DNA from: Janthinobacterium sp. TND4EL3
Lineage (GTDB): Bacteria; Pseudomonadota; Gammaproteobacteria; Burkholderiales; Burkholderiaceae_D
DNA length: 64,000 nucleotides
Direction: 5' to 3'
Assembly (NCBI RefSeq): GCF_900156175.1
Contig: NZ_FTMV01000002.1
Location: 124,001-188,000 of the forward strand
The first letter of the stretch is position 1, and every line of letters begins with the position of its first letter. A program made the position numbers and the translations under genes. This document shows positions 16,911 through 25,871 of this stretch, in pieces. Under the pieces are notes generated by a model that was not told the DNA's origin, did not search any database, and worked only from the letters and a program-made list of their open reading frames with translations.

Positions 16911-17647
16911 TTGCTGGCGGGCGTGTTGGCGGGAGTGCCCGCGTTGCCCGCCTCAGCCGTCTCGGCGTGCAGGCGCGCCTCCGAGAATTTTTCCAGGCAG
17001 TAACCGAGGCCCCGCACGGTGGCGATGCGCACGCCGCCCACTTCGATCTTCTTGCGCAAGCGGTGGACATACACTTCGATGGCGTTGTTCGATACTTCCT
17101 CGCCCCATTCGCACAGGTGGTCGACCAATTGTTCCTTGGAGACGAGGCGGCCCGTGCGGCCCAGCAGGATTTCCAGCAAGCCCAGTTCGCGCGCCGACAG
17201 GTCGAGCATCTGGTCGTTGATGTAGGCGCTGCGGCCCACCTGGTCATAGCTGAGCGGCCCGTGCTTGATGATGGTGGCGCCGCCGCCGGCGCCGCGGCGC
17301 GTCAGGGCGCGCACTCTTGCCTCCAGTTCCGACAGGGCGAACGGCTTGGCCATATAATCGTCGGCGCCGAGGTCGAGGCCATTTACACGTTGCTCGATGG
17401 AATCGGCGGCCGTCAGGATCAGCACGGGCAGCAGCGAGGCGCGCGCGCGCAGGCGGCGCAGCACTTCCAGCCCGGACATTTTCGGCAAGCCCAGGTCGAG
17501 GATCAGCAAGTCGAATTCCTGGGTGGACAGGGCCGTATCGGCCTCCTGCCCGTTTTTGACGCAGTCGATGGCATAGCCCGACTGGCGCAGCGAACGGGTC
17601 AGGCCATCGGCCAGGACGCTGTCATCTTCGGCAAGTAAAATACGCAT
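16907..17647 (-). CDS. OmpR-family response regulator
   Basis: 246 residues. The receiver domain begins MRILLAEDDSVLADG with acidic pocket residues in EDD, the phosphorylated Asp in LLILDLGLPKMSG and the conserved Lys in DYMAKPF. A winged-helix DNA-binding domain follows (LSARELGLLEIL, YVHRLRKKIE, TVRGLGYCL). The start at 17647 places MRIL at the N-terminus; the frame is open further upstream, but that extension lies in the promoter region. It is the first gene of the overlapping operon regulator-kinase-DUF4212-symporter, and so probably controls symporter expression and its own. It is divergent from recA. Confidence 0.93.
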   Translation of the reverse strand: MRILLAEDDSVLADGLTRSLRQSGYAIDCVKNGQEADTALSTQEFDLLILDLGLPKMSGLEVLRRLRARASLLPVLILTAADSIEQRVNGLDLGADDYMAKPFALSELEARVRALTRRGAGGGATIIKHGPLSYDQVGRSAYINDQMLDLSARELGLLEILLGRTGRLVSKEQLVDHLCEWGEEVSNNAIEVYVHRLRKKIEVGGVRIATVRGLGYCLEKFSEARLHAETAEAGNAGTPANTPASK

Positions 17648-17773
17648 GGTGAGACTTCCTCGGCTCGCGGCATAGAAGCTTGTATTGTGTTTCATTTTGC
17701 GCAAGGTGGCGAGTTTTTGTGAAAAACAGGGTTGTATTGATCTGTTTCAAAACAAATCCACGTTCCGCTTGCA

Positions 17774-17802
17774 TTGATCACTGTTTTTTTATACAGTACT
17801 GT
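17774..17802 (+). promoter_or_regulatory. recA promoter with LexA (SOS) box
   Basis: A perfect CTGT-N8-ACAG LexA operator, CTGTTTTTTTATACAG, lies at 17781-17796. It is placed between a -35 like TTGATC (17774-17779) and a -10 like TACTGT (17797-17802) with 17-base spacing. This is nearly the same layout as the E. coli recA promoter, where LexA sits in the spacer and blocks RNA polymerase. recA begins 85 bases downstream. Confidence 0.88.
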
Positions 17803-17887
17803 CTGTGTAAAGAATTTAACCCACTGGCGCCATCGCAGGCTGCAGGATTCCAGTCAATCCGCAACTGTAGAACGGCTGAAAGAACAT

Positions 17888-18991
17888 ATGGACGATAAAA
17901 AAGCTGTAGTACCCGCATCGGAAAAAGCCAAGGCGCTGGCCGCCGCACTGGCGCAGATCGAGAAGCAGTTTGGCAAAGGTTCGGTCATGCGCATGGATGC
18001 CAGCGCACCGATCGAAGAAGTGCAAGTCGTGTCGACCGGTTCGCTCGGCCTCGATATCGCGCTGGGCGTGGGCGGCTTGCCGCGCGGCCGCGTGGTGGAA
18101 ATCTACGGTCCGGAATCGTCGGGTAAAACCACGCTGACCCTGCAAACCATTGCTGAAATGCAAAAACTGGGCGGCACCTGCGCCTTTATCGATGCCGAGC
18201 ACGCGCTCGACGTCGGTTACGCGCAAAAGCTGGGCGTGAACCTGCACGAATTGCTGATCTCGCAACCGGACACGGGCGAGCAGGCGCTGGAAATCTGCGA
18301 CGCCCTCGTGCGTTCGGGCAGTGTCGACCTCGTCGTCATCGACTCCGTGGCCGCACTGACCCCACGCGCCGAGATCGAAGGCGACATGGGCGACTCCCTG
18401 CCGGGCCTGCAAGCCCGCCTGATGTCGCAAGCGCTGCGCAAGCTGACCGGTTCCATCAACCGCACGAATACCCTGGTCATCTTCATCAACCAGATCCGCA
18501 TGAAGATCGGCGTGATGTTCGGCAGCCCGGAAACGACCACGGGCGGCAATGCCCTGAAATTCTACGCTTCCGTGCGCCTGGACATCCGCCGCACCGGCTC
18601 GATCAAGTCCGGCGATGAAGTGATCGGCAACGAAACCAAGGTCAAGGTCGTCAAGAACAAGATCGCGCCGCCGTTCAAGGAAGCGCACTTCGACATCCTG
18701 TACGGCGCCGGCACCTCGCGCGAAGGCGAAATCCTGGACCTGGGTTCGGATGCCAAGATCGTGGAAAAATCCGGTTCGTGGTACAGCTACAACGGCGAAC
18801 GCATCGGCCAGGGCAAGGACAACGCCCGCGCCTTCCTGCAAGAGCGTCCGGCGCTGGCGCGCGAAATCGAAAACAAGGTCCGCGCTTCGCTGGGCGTGCG
18901 CGAACTGCCGCCGCTGGCTGCTGAAAAGCCGGAAAAAGCGGATAAGGCCGCCGACAAGGCTGCCAAGGCTGCGGAAGCCAAGGCAGAGTAG
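17888..18991 (+). CDS. recA: Recombinase RecA
   Basis: DNA-dependent ATPase that forms filaments on single-stranded DNA, carries out strand exchange and triggers LexA self-cleavage. 367 residues from the ATG at 17888 ([17 protein letters not shown]). Walker A is GPESSGKTT, Walker B is [10 protein letters not shown], the L2 region is [20 protein letters not shown], and the tail is acidic/Lys-Ala rich. An in-frame extension upstream would run through the promoter and is rejected. Its TAG stop lies inside the first arm of a REP-like palindrome. recX follows on the same strand after about 200 bases. Confidence 0.98.
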   Translation: MDDKKAVVPASEKAKALAAALAQIEKQFGKGSVMRMDASAPIEEVQVVSTGSLGLDIALGVGGLPRGRVVEIYGPESSGKTTLTLQTIAEMQKLGGTCAFIDAEHALDVGYAQKLGVNLHELLISQPDTGEQALEICDALVRSGSVDLVVIDSVAALTPRAEIEGDMGDSLPGLQARLMSQALRKLTGSINRTNTLVIFINQIRMKIGVMFGSPETTTGGNALKFYASVRLDIRRTGSIKSGDEVIGNETKVKVVKNKIAPPFKEAHFDILYGAGTSREGEILDLGSDAKIVEKSGSWYSYNGERIGQGKDNARAFLQERPALAREIENKVRASLGVRELPPLAAEKPEKADKAADKAAKAAEAKAE

Positions 18992-19087
18992 GTCGGATTA
19001 GCGCGGCAAAGCCGCGCGTAATCCGACAACACCACAGACGTCAACAATGTTGTCGGATTACGGCCCAAGGGGCCTAATCCGACCTAC
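18988..19087. repeat. REP-like pair of palindromes, copy B
   Basis: Hairpin 1 has arms GTCGGATTA (18992-19000) and TAATCCGAC (19019-19027) with inner GCGCGGC/GCCGCGC. Hairpin 2 has arms at 19052-19060 and 19075-19083 with inner GGCCC/GGGCC. The element begins GTAGG, and this TAG is the recA stop codon. It is the same family as the pair at 724-827 but with the two hairpin types in the other order. It could limit read-through from recA into recX, which is inference. Confidence 0.85.
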
Positions 19088-19194
19088 GCATGGCTTGCTG
19101 CAAGGTGTGACCATGATCGCCGTCCCGCGCTGTTGCGCCGGGCGGCGATTGTGTTTGGGTGATGTGATCGTGGAATGAAAGACAAGGTGGGTGT

Positions 19195-19650
19195 ATGGCC
19201 GCAGTACAACTAAGTCTGAAGGGCAGGGCGCTACGCTTTTTGTCGATGCGTGAACACAGCCGCATGGAATTGCGGCGCAAGCTGCAGCGGCATGCGCAGG
19301 AGGGCGACGACGTGGAAGCCTTGCTCGACAGCCTAGAAAAGGCCAACTGGCTGTCGCAGGAGCGCTTTTCCGAGTCGCTGATCCACCGCCGCTCGGCCCG
19401 TTTCGGCAATAGCCGCATCATGGCGGAACTGCAAAGCCATGGCATAGGCGGCGAAGCGCTGCAGGAACTCAAGGCGGGCCTGGCCGAAGGGGAGGTTGCG
19501 CGCGCCTGCGAGGTGTGGCGCCGTAAATTCGGACAAGTGGCGCAGGATGCCGAACAGCGCAACAAACAGATGCGTTTCCTGATGCAGCGCGGCTTTTCGC
19601 AGCGCGCCGTGCAGGTGGCCCTGAAGGGGCTGGAGCCGGAGGATGAGTAA
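19195..19650 (+). CDS. recX: RecA regulator RecX
   Basis: 151 residues, about the usual size, made of three-helix repeats: [24 protein letters not shown] is the first, then [22 protein letters not shown], and [15 protein letters not shown] at the end. RecX binds RecA filaments and limits their growth and ATPase. Its place after recA supports the call. The ATG at 19195 starts [10 protein letters not shown]. The REP-like element between recA and recX may lower recX expression relative to recA. Confidence 0.93.
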   Translation: MAAVQLSLKGRALRFLSMREHSRMELRRKLQRHAQEGDDVEALLDSLEKANWLSQERFSESLIHRRSARFGNSRIMAELQSHGIGGEALQELKAGLAEGEVARACEVWRRKFGQVAQDAEQRNKQMRFLMQRGFSQRAVQVALKGLEPEDE

Positions 19651-19743
19651 TATTTGTTAGCTTGACAGCAAGGATCAGTTATTCTGCCCAACTGCTGCTG
19701 CGCATGTTGCGTCCCAGCTTATACTCAATACACGGGACACCTG

Positions 19744-21324
19744 ATGCGCAACTGGCATGATGGCTACACGGCTGAAACCGAATATACCTACGGCTATTAC
19801 ACGGAATTGAACCCCTTGCGTACGCAGCTGTTGCTGTTGAGCTGGGGCATCCAGCCGCCGAAGGTCGGCACCGCATGCGAGCTGGGCTTTGGCCAGGGCA
19901 TGAGCGTCAATATCCATGCGGCAGCGGGGACCACGCGCTGGTATGGCACGGACTTCAGTCCCGCCCAGACAGCGTTTGCGCAGGAATTGGCCCAGGTGTC
20001 GGGGAACGGCGCGGTGCTGTCGGACGACTCGTTCCAGCAATTTTGCGCCCGCACCGACTTGCCCGACTTCGATTTTATTGCCCAGCACGGCATCTGGAGC
20101 TGGATTTCACCGGAAAACCAGGCATGTATCGTCGATTTCCTGGCGCGCAAACTCAAGCCCGGTGGCGTGCTGTATATCAGTTACAACACTCAAGCGGGCT
20201 GGGCGGCAATGGCGCCCATCCGCGACCTGATGGAACAGCACAGCCGTGTGCTGAGCGCGCCGGGACAGGATCTGCTGTCACGCGTCGGCAGTGCCTTGTC
20301 GTTCGTCAAAGGCATGCTGGAGACCAAGCCACGCTATTTGCAGGTCAATCCCAGTATCGCCGTCCGCATGCAACAGATCGGCGAGATGGACGCGAACTAC
20401 GTGGCCCACGAATTTTTCAATCATTACTGGCAACCCGCTTCATTTGCCGTCATCGATCCCGTATTGCGCGCCGCCAAGCTGGAGTTTGCCGGTTCGGCGG
20501 CCTACGTCGATCACGTCCTACCCTTGAATTTGACACCGGAACAACTGGACTTCCTGGTGCGTATTCCCGATGCCAGTTTCCGTGAAACCACGGGCGATTT
20601 CATGCTCAATCGCCAGTTTCGGCAGGATTACTGGGTCAAGGGCGGGCGCAGGCTCAATGCCCACGAACAGGGCACGGCCCTGCGCGCGCTGCGTTTCATG
20701 CTGGTCGCGTCCAGGGAACAGATCAGCATGAAGGCCAGCGGTGCCCTGGGCGAGGCCGATCTCGATCCGCTTGCCTATGGCGCGCTGCTCGACGTGTTCG
20801 GTGATTACGAGCCACACAGCATCGGCGGACTCGAAGGTGACCTGCGCGGCAATGGCATCGACCTTGGCGCTCTGCTGCAAATGATATTGGTCCTGTGCCA
20901 TAAATCATGCATCGTGCAGGTGCAGGAGGACGCGGCGATTGCACTGGCGCGGCCGGCCACGGCAAGGCTGAACCGGCATCTGCTGCAAAAGGCACTGGGC
21001 CGCACCGACCTGGCAGCGTTGGCCAGTCCGGTGACAGGCGGCGGCATAGGTGTGTTGCATCTGCAACAGTTATTCCTGCTGGCCCGCCAGGAGGGGCAGC
21101 AGACGGCGCAGGCATGGGCGGCATTTGCATGGCCGGTATTGCGTCGCTTGCAGCAGGCCATGGTACGCGACGGCATATTGCTGTCGGGCGAAGACGAGAA
21201 TCTGGCGGAAATCACCATCCATGCGCGCAGCTTCGGCGTGGGCGTGCTGCCGATACTGCTGGCGCTGGGCGTGGCTGAAGAGGCCGTGCCCAACTGCCCG
21301 GACGGGGCGCCATGCGAAGCATGA
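19744..21324 (+). CDS. Class I SAM-dependent methyltransferase with methyltransferase-regulatory domain
   Basis: 526 residues. The N-terminal Rossmann methyltransferase domain (about residues 35-170) has the SAM motif I ACELGFGQGMSV, the acidic residue in YGTDFS, motif IV-like FIAQHGIWSWIS and the post-motif LKPGGVLYISYN. Residues from about 215 on resemble the MethyTransf_Reg domain (PF10119), including AHEFFNHYWQP. The frequent N-terminal WHDGYTAETEYTYGYY also fits that family, whose members have been linked to O-antigen or protein methylation without a firm substrate. It starts with ATG at 19744, is monocistronic, and is slightly lower in GC than its neighbours. Confidence 0.82.
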   Translation: MRNWHDGYTAETEYTYGYYTELNPLRTQLLLLSWGIQPPKVGTACELGFGQGMSVNIHAAAGTTRWYGTDFSPAQTAFAQELAQVSGNGAVLSDDSFQQFCARTDLPDFDFIAQHGIWSWISPENQACIVDFLARKLKPGGVLYISYNTQAGWAAMAPIRDLMEQHSRVLSAPGQDLLSRVGSALSFVKGMLETKPRYLQVNPSIAVRMQQIGEMDANYVAHEFFNHYWQPASFAVIDPVLRAAKLEFAGSAAYVDHVLPLNLTPEQLDFLVRIPDASFRETTGDFMLNRQFRQDYWVKGGRRLNAHEQGTALRALRFMLVASREQISMKASGALGEADLDPLAYGALLDVFGDYEPHSIGGLEGDLRGNGIDLGALLQMILVLCHKSCIVQVQEDAAIALARPATARLNRHLLQKALGRTDLAALASPVTGGGIGVLHLQQLFLLARQEGQQTAQAWAAFAWPVLRRLQQAMVRDGILLSGEDENLAEITIHARSFGVGVLPILLALGVAEEAVPNCPDGAPCEA

Positions 21325-21360
21325 TTTTTATGATATCAATCATTCACAAATCAAATGACT

Positions 21361-21390
21361 TTGCGAAAATCACTGCATTGTATTTATAAT
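21361..21390 (+). promoter_or_regulatory. Probable sigma-70 promoter upstream of the DUF2889 gene
   Basis: TTGCGA (21361-21366), an 18-base spacer and a perfect TATAAT (21385-21390) in an unusually AT-rich 100-base stretch. Transcripts would start near 21397 and have a leader of about 175 bases containing an inverted repeat GCTGTTCG (21491-21498) / CGAACAGC (21508-21515). This 249-base gap between the methyltransferase and DUF2889 genes holds no gene. Confidence 0.6.
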
Positions 21391-21572
21391 TTGAAATGTT
21401 TTTAACGATGCAATGAAAAATTATGTTGCGGCGCAACCTGCGCGCAATGTGCTACACTTTTAGGGTTTTTGCGGCGCCGCAGGTGCGGTTGCTGTTCGTA
21501 GAAGCTGCGAACAGCGTGCTTTATGCACATGGCTGCTTACTAAATTTTGGCCGCGCAAGCGGCATCGGTCTT

Positions 21573-22133
21573 ATGCCCCTGTCAACTCCCGTATCCCGGC
21601 GCGCCCTACGGCACTCCCGCGTTATCGACGTCCAAGCGTATATGCGCGACGACGGCCTGTGGGATATTGACGCCCGTATCACCGACATCAAAAGCTATGA
21701 CGCGGCCCTGGCCTCCGGCCCACGCCCCGCTGGCACTCCCCTGCATGACCTCCACTTGCGCATTACCGTCGATCACGCACTGAACATCGTCGAGGCCGAA
21801 GCTGCTTCCGATGCCGTGCCTTATCCCGGTTTTTGCGATACCATCGGCCCCGCTTACAGGGCGCTGATCGGTCTGAATTTATTGAAGAATTTCCGCCGCG
21901 ACTTGAAACAGCGCCTGGCGGGAATCGCTGGCTGTACCCATTTGACCGAACTGGCGCAAGTCTTGCCGACTGCGACGGTTCAGGCATTTGCCGGCGATGT
22001 CTGGTCGACCCGCGACGGCGCGAATGCTGATTTGCCGCATGAAAAGCCGTTTCAACTCGACAAATGTCATGCCCTGCGCACCGATGGCGGGGCGGTTGCA
22101 CAGTATTACCCGCGCTGGGTAGCCAAAGCGTGA
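21573..22133 (+). CDS. DUF2889 family protein
   Basis: 186 residues from the ATG at 21573 (MPLSTPVSRRALRHSRVID). It matches the DUF2889 pattern: a short start of the type MPLS.PV.RR, the segment DDGLWDIDARITDIKSY, LRITVDHALNIVEAEA, a central C-containing GFCDTIGPAYRALIGLNL and CTHLTELA. The function is unknown. No signal peptide or membrane segment is present, so it is probably cytosolic. No good ribosome-binding site precedes the ATG, and an upstream in-frame start at 21423 cannot be fully excluded, but the family starts at this point. It precedes sucC on the same strand by 72 bases. Confidence 0.82.
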   Translation: MPLSTPVSRRALRHSRVIDVQAYMRDDGLWDIDARITDIKSYDAALASGPRPAGTPLHDLHLRITVDHALNIVEAEAASDAVPYPGFCDTIGPAYRALIGLNLLKNFRRDLKQRLAGIAGCTHLTELAQVLPTATVQAFAGDVWSTRDGANADLPHEKPFQLDKCHALRTDGGAVAQYYPRWVAKA

Positions 22134-22205
22134 CCCCGGCGCTTTCCTGTTTTTTTTGCACCACTAACCGTATTTTTACAAATCAGTATCAGAAGGGAAG
22201 CCAGC

Positions 22206-23375
22206 ATGAAAATCCATGAGTATCAAGCCAAAGAAATCCTCCGGCAGCACGGAGTGACGGTACCACGCGGTATTCCGTGCATGTCCGTCGAAGAAGCCGT
22301 CAAGGCTGCGGAAACCCTGGGCGGCCCGGTGTGGGTCGTCAAGGCGCAGATCCACGCAGGTGGCCGCGGCAAGGGCGGCGGCGTGAAAGTGGCAAAATCG
22401 ATGGAACAGGTCAAGGAATACGCTGACCAGATCATGGGCATGCAGCTGATCACGCACCAGACCAGCGCCGAAGGCCAGAAAGTCAACCGCCTGCTGGTGG
22501 AAGAAGGCGCCGACATCAAGCAAGAACTGTACGTTTCGCTGGTCACCGACCGCGTCACCCAGAAAATCGTCCTGATGGCATCGTCCGAAGGCGGCATGGA
22601 CATCGAAGAAGTGGCCGAGAGCCACCCTGAGAAGATCCACCACGTCACCATCGATCCAGGCGTCGGCCTGACCGATGCCCAGGCAGACGACATTGCGACC
22701 AAAATCGGCGTGCCTGCCGGTTCCATCGTCGATGCACGCGTCAACCTGCAAGGCCTGTACAAAGCGTACTGGGAAACCGACTGCTCGCTGGCCGAAATCA
22801 ACCCGCTGATCGTCACCGGCAGCGGCAAGGTCATCGCCCTGGACGCCAAGTTCAACTTTGACCCGAACGCCCTGTTCCGTCATCCGGAAATCGTCGCCCT
22901 GCGCGACCTGGACGAAGAAGATCCAGCTGAAATCGAAGCGTCGAAATTCGACCTGGCCTACATCTCGCTCGACGGCAACATCGGTTGCCTGGTGAACGGC
23001 GCCGGCCTGGCCATGGCCACCATGGACACGATTAAACTGTTCGGCGGCGAGCCAGCCAACTTCCTGGACGTCGGCGGCGGCGCCACGGCAGAAAAAGTGA
23101 CCGAAGCGTTCAAGATCATGCTGAAAAACCCAGGCCTGAAAGCCATCCTGGTGAACATTTTCGGCGGCATCATGCGTTGCGACGTGATCGCCGAAGGCGT
23201 CATCGCCGCGGTGAAAGCCGTCTCGCTGAACGTACCGCTGGTCGTGCGCATGAAGGGCACCAACGAAGACCTGGGCAAGAAGATGCTGGCCGATTCCGGT
23301 CTGCCTATCATCGCAGCCGACACCATGGAAGATGCAGCCAAGAGCGTCGTTGCCGCTGCTGCCGGTCAAGCTTAA
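22206..23375 (+). CDS. sucC: Succinyl-CoA synthetase (ADP-forming), beta subunit
   Basis: 389 residues. It forms the alpha2beta2 enzyme with SucD that converts succinyl-CoA to succinate with ATP formation in the TCA cycle. The ATP-grasp domain starts [17 protein letters not shown] and holds [16 protein letters not shown]. The CoA-ligase domain has [11 protein letters not shown] and FLDVGGGA. A strong ribosome-binding site (AAGGGAAG) precedes the ATG. sucD follows after 13 bases, so they are one operon. Confidence 0.97.
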   Translation: MKIHEYQAKEILRQHGVTVPRGIPCMSVEEAVKAAETLGGPVWVVKAQIHAGGRGKGGGVKVAKSMEQVKEYADQIMGMQLITHQTSAEGQKVNRLLVEEGADIKQELYVSLVTDRVTQKIVLMASSEGGMDIEEVAESHPEKIHHVTIDPGVGLTDAQADDIATKIGVPAGSIVDARVNLQGLYKAYWETDCSLAEINPLIVTGSGKVIALDAKFNFDPNALFRHPEIVALRDLDEEDPAEIEASKFDLAYISLDGNIGCLVNGAGLAMATMDTIKLFGGEPANFLDVGGGATAEKVTEAFKIMLKNPGLKAILVNIFGGIMRCDVIAEGVIAAVKAVSLNVPLVVRMKGTNEDLGKKMLADSGLPIIAADTMEDAAKSVVAAAAGQA

Positions 23376-23388
23376 TTAAGGAATCAAC

Positions 23389-24270
23389 ATGTCCATTCTG
23401 ATCAATAAAGATACCAAAGTCGTTACTCAAGGGATCACCGGCAAGACCGGTCAGTTCCACACCCGCGGTTGCCGCGACTACGCGAACGGCAAAGCCGCCT
23501 TCGTGGCAGGCGTGAACCCGAAGAAAGCCGGCGAAGATTTCGAAGGCATTCCTATTTTCGCTAACGTCACCGAAGCGAAAAAAGAAACCGGCGCCAACGT
23601 TTCCGTGATCTACGTGCCGCCAGCAGGCGCGGCAGCGGCGATCTGGGAAGCTGTCGAAGCTGAAATGGATCTGGCCATTTGCATTACCGAAGGCATTCCT
23701 GTGCGTGACATGATGGTCCTGAAAGACCGCATGGCTAAAGCCGGCAGCAAGACCTTGCTGCTGGGCCCTAACTGCCCAGGTCTGATCACCCCGGACGAAA
23801 TCAAGATCGGCATCATGCCAGGTCACATCCACAAGAAGGGCCGTATCGGCGTCGTTTCGCGTTCGGGCACCCTGACCTATGAAGCAGTGGGTCAGCTGAC
23901 CGCACTGGGCCTGGGCCAATCGTCGGCAGTCGGCATCGGCGGCGACCCGATCAACGGTCTGAAGCACATCGACATCATGAAGATGTTCAATGACGATCCA
24001 GATACCGACGCGGTCATCATGATCGGCGAAATCGGCGGTCCGGACGAAGCCAACGCGGCGTACTGGATCAAGGACAACATGAAAAAACCGGTCGTCGGCT
24101 TCATCGCTGGCGTAACGGCTCCTCCAGGCAAGCGCATGGGCCACGCCGGCGCGCTGATCTCGGGCGGCGCCGACACGGCACAAGCCAAGCTGGAAATCAT
24201 GGAAGCTTGCGGCATCACCGTGACCAAAAACCCGTCGGAAATGGCGCGTCTGCTGAAAGCCATGCTGTAA
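23389..24270 (+). CDS. sucD: Succinyl-CoA synthetase, alpha subunit
   Basis: 293 residues, carrying the CoA-binding Rossmann domain ([15 protein letters not shown]) and the active-site His near residue 247 in the [14 protein letters not shown] loop (here [13 protein letters not shown]). NCPG and SRSGTLTYE are also conserved. Cotranscribed with sucC and closed by a UUCG-loop terminator. Confidence 0.97.
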   Translation: MSILINKDTKVVTQGITGKTGQFHTRGCRDYANGKAAFVAGVNPKKAGEDFEGIPIFANVTEAKKETGANVSVIYVPPAGAAAAIWEAVEAEMDLAICITEGIPVRDMMVLKDRMAKAGSKTLLLGPNCPGLITPDEIKIGIMPGHIHKKGRIGVVSRSGTLTYEAVGQLTALGLGQSSAVGIGGDPINGLKHIDIMKMFNDDPDTDAVIMIGEIGGPDEANAAYWIKDNMKKPVVGFIAGVTAPPGKRMGHAGALISGGADTAQAKLEIMEACGITVTKNPSEMARLLKAML

Positions 24271-24294
24271 TTTCAGCTCGGTATTGATGCAGCA

Positions 24295-24323
24295 CAAAAA
24301 AGGAGCTTCGGCTCCTTTTTTTT
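24295..24323 (+). terminator. Rho-independent terminator of sucCD
   Basis: AAAAAAGGAGC, a TTCG tetraloop (24307-24310), then GCTCC and eight T residues. Confidence 0.93.
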
Positions 24324-24448
24324 CGTCCGCACGACACGGTGCTCGCACGACATGGCGATTCCCGGCCTGGGCCGACGGCGCCCGTCCGAGCCTGCCCAAA
24401 AGTGTCGCTTTTCTTTCCACTCGTGCCGCCGCTGCCCGGGCGCGCCGC

Positions 24449-24464
24449 TGGCATGGCGCTTGCA
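24449..24464 (+). promoter_or_regulatory. Probable sigma-54 promoter of the type IV pilin gene
   Basis: TGGCATGGCGCTTGCA fits the sigma-54 consensus TGGCAYGRNNNTTGCW at every fixed position, with the required GG-N10-GC spacing. It lies 38 bases before the pilin ATG. Pilin genes in several proteobacteria are driven by sigma-54 and the PilSR two-component system, so the context supports the call. No upstream activator site was identified. Confidence 0.75.
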
Positions 24465-24502
24465 CCATGGCTGGCGTGAGCAAAGCACCTTGGGAGGAGA
24501 CG

Positions 24503-24973
24503 ATGCGCGCGCAGAGCGGATTTACCCTGATAGAACTGATGATCGTGGTGGCCATCGCCGGCATCCTGGCGGCCGTGGCCATTCCTCAATATGGCGACTA
24601 CACGATGCGGGCCAAGGTCAGCAACGTGCTGTCCGCGGCTGCGCCCCTGAAGACGGCTGTGGCCCTGTGCGTGCAGGAAAATGGGGGCGAGGCGGCCGCC
24701 TGCAGCACGCCCACCGAGAGCGTTCCCGGCCCCATCCCCGCCTTTACGGCGACGCGCGAAGTGGCCAGCGCCAAGGTGGACAAGGGCGATATCGTGCTGA
24801 CCCTGGCGGCCGACCTGGGCAAGGGCATGGCAGGCAAGGTGGTGAAGATGAGCTTGCAGCCGGGCAGCAGCAGCTTGAGCTGGCTCAACAGCACCACCGT
24901 CACGAATGCCGCGGCGGTCGAGGCCCTCCTGAAGAACAATCCTCCGCCGCAGGCGCCGGCGGCGACCGAGTGA
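24503..24973 (+). CDS. Type IV pilin / pseudopilin-like protein
   Basis: 156 residues from the ATG at 24503, preceded by GGGAGGAG. Short leader MRAQSG with prepilin peptidase cleavage after Gly6, then the class III motif [20 protein letters not shown] with Glu5 of the mature form. A globular domain follows with one Cys pair spaced 12 residues apart in the middle ([12 protein letters not shown]) rather than at the C-terminus. The C-terminal [10 protein letters not shown] tail is low complexity. It is probably a type IVa major or minor pilin. No other pil genes are nearby, and the next gene is a PilZ protein on the opposite strand. Confidence 0.88.
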   Translation: MRAQSGFTLIELMIVVAIAGILAAVAIPQYGDYTMRAKVSNVLSAAAPLKTAVALCVQENGGEAAACSTPTESVPGPIPAFTATREVASAKVDKGDIVLTLAADLGKGMAGKVVKMSLQPGSSSLSWLNSTTVTNAAAVEALLKNNPPPQAPAATE

Positions 24974-24989
24974 GTCCGTCCGTGCGGCG

Positions 24990-25712
24990 TCAGACGATCT
25001 TTTGCCGGTCCGCGATCAGCGCTTCATAGGTAAGGTTTTGCAGCAGGGTGTAGTGGGTCGGTTCCAGGTCGATGAATTGCACGCCATACGTATAGATTTC
25101 CGCTGTGTCGGCGCCATTGCCGTTCGAGGGCTTGCCCACGCTGACGTTCTGGATGCGCGCGCGCGTATTGACGCGCATCTGGTGCTTGTTCGGCTGCACC
25201 AGCAGGGTAAAGCTGAGCGCCACGCCCTCGTCGTCCGGCGTGAGCATGGCGGGCGCCTCGATCAGCGCGCCCGAGACGCTGAGGTTGACGATGAACACGG
25301 GCACGGCCGCCACGTCGCGGTAGCTCAGCTGCGCCGGAATGTCCACCTTCACGCGCATGGCCGTGCGCAGGCTGGTGCCCTGGATGGCGTCGGGAAAGCT
25401 CAGGTGCACATAATTGAGCGGGCGGCCAAAGATGCGCAGCACGCTGCAGGCGAACGAACAGACGGTGACGCCGGAAAACACGCGGATGGTCAGCTTGTCG
25501 CCCTCGTTGAGCACGATGGACGCGCCATTTTCCAGCGGGATCTTGACGATCAGATACTCATCCTTCATATAGCCGATGAGGGTCGAGAAGTGCTGGATGG
25601 GTTTGATGGTGCGGTGCGTGATGAACTGGATGCGTCCGCCGACCTGCAGATTCATCGCCTCGAATTCAAAGTCCTGGAGCTTGCTTTCGGCGGCGGGCTT
25701 GTTGCTTGTCAT
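24990..25712 (-). CDS. YcgR-like PilZ-domain c-di-GMP receptor
   Basis: 240 residues. The N-terminal half (about 15-105) resembles the YcgR-N flagellar-brake domain (QVGGRIQFIT, YLIVKIP). The PilZ domain begins at about residue 115 with the c-di-GMP signature RTAMRV (RxxxR) and NLSVSGALI ([D/N]xSxxG). Proteins of this build bind c-di-GMP and slow the flagellar motor or act on surface motility. The gene is convergent with the pilin gene with 16 bases between stops. The window also encodes c-di-GMP synthesis and breakdown enzymes (56-64 kb). Confidence 0.82.
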   Translation of the reverse strand: MTSNKPAAESKLQDFEFEAMNLQVGGRIQFITHRTIKPIQHFSTLIGYMKDEYLIVKIPLENGASIVLNEGDKLTIRVFSGVTVCSFACSVLRIFGRPLNYVHLSFPDAIQGTSLRTAMRVKVDIPAQLSYRDVAAVPVFIVNLSVSGALIEAPAMLTPDDEGVALSFTLLVQPNKHQMRVNTRARIQNVSVGKPSNGNGADTAEIYTYGVQFIDLEPTHYTLLQNLTYEALIADRQKIV

Positions 25713-25871
25713 GCGATGCTCATCTCAATGTTGTCGGATAGCAGTATGCATGATTTCTTGATGAAAAAGCATGTAGATCAATGAAATTGATATTGCTATC
25801 AAAAAATGCCGTGCGTGACGGTAGGCGGTATAGGATTTACAATTGCGTCAATATTAACGAATATAAACCTT

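Noticed and set aside
17774..17887. An upstream in-frame extension of recA
   Set aside because: It covers the -35, LexA box and -10; the family N-terminus begins at 17888.
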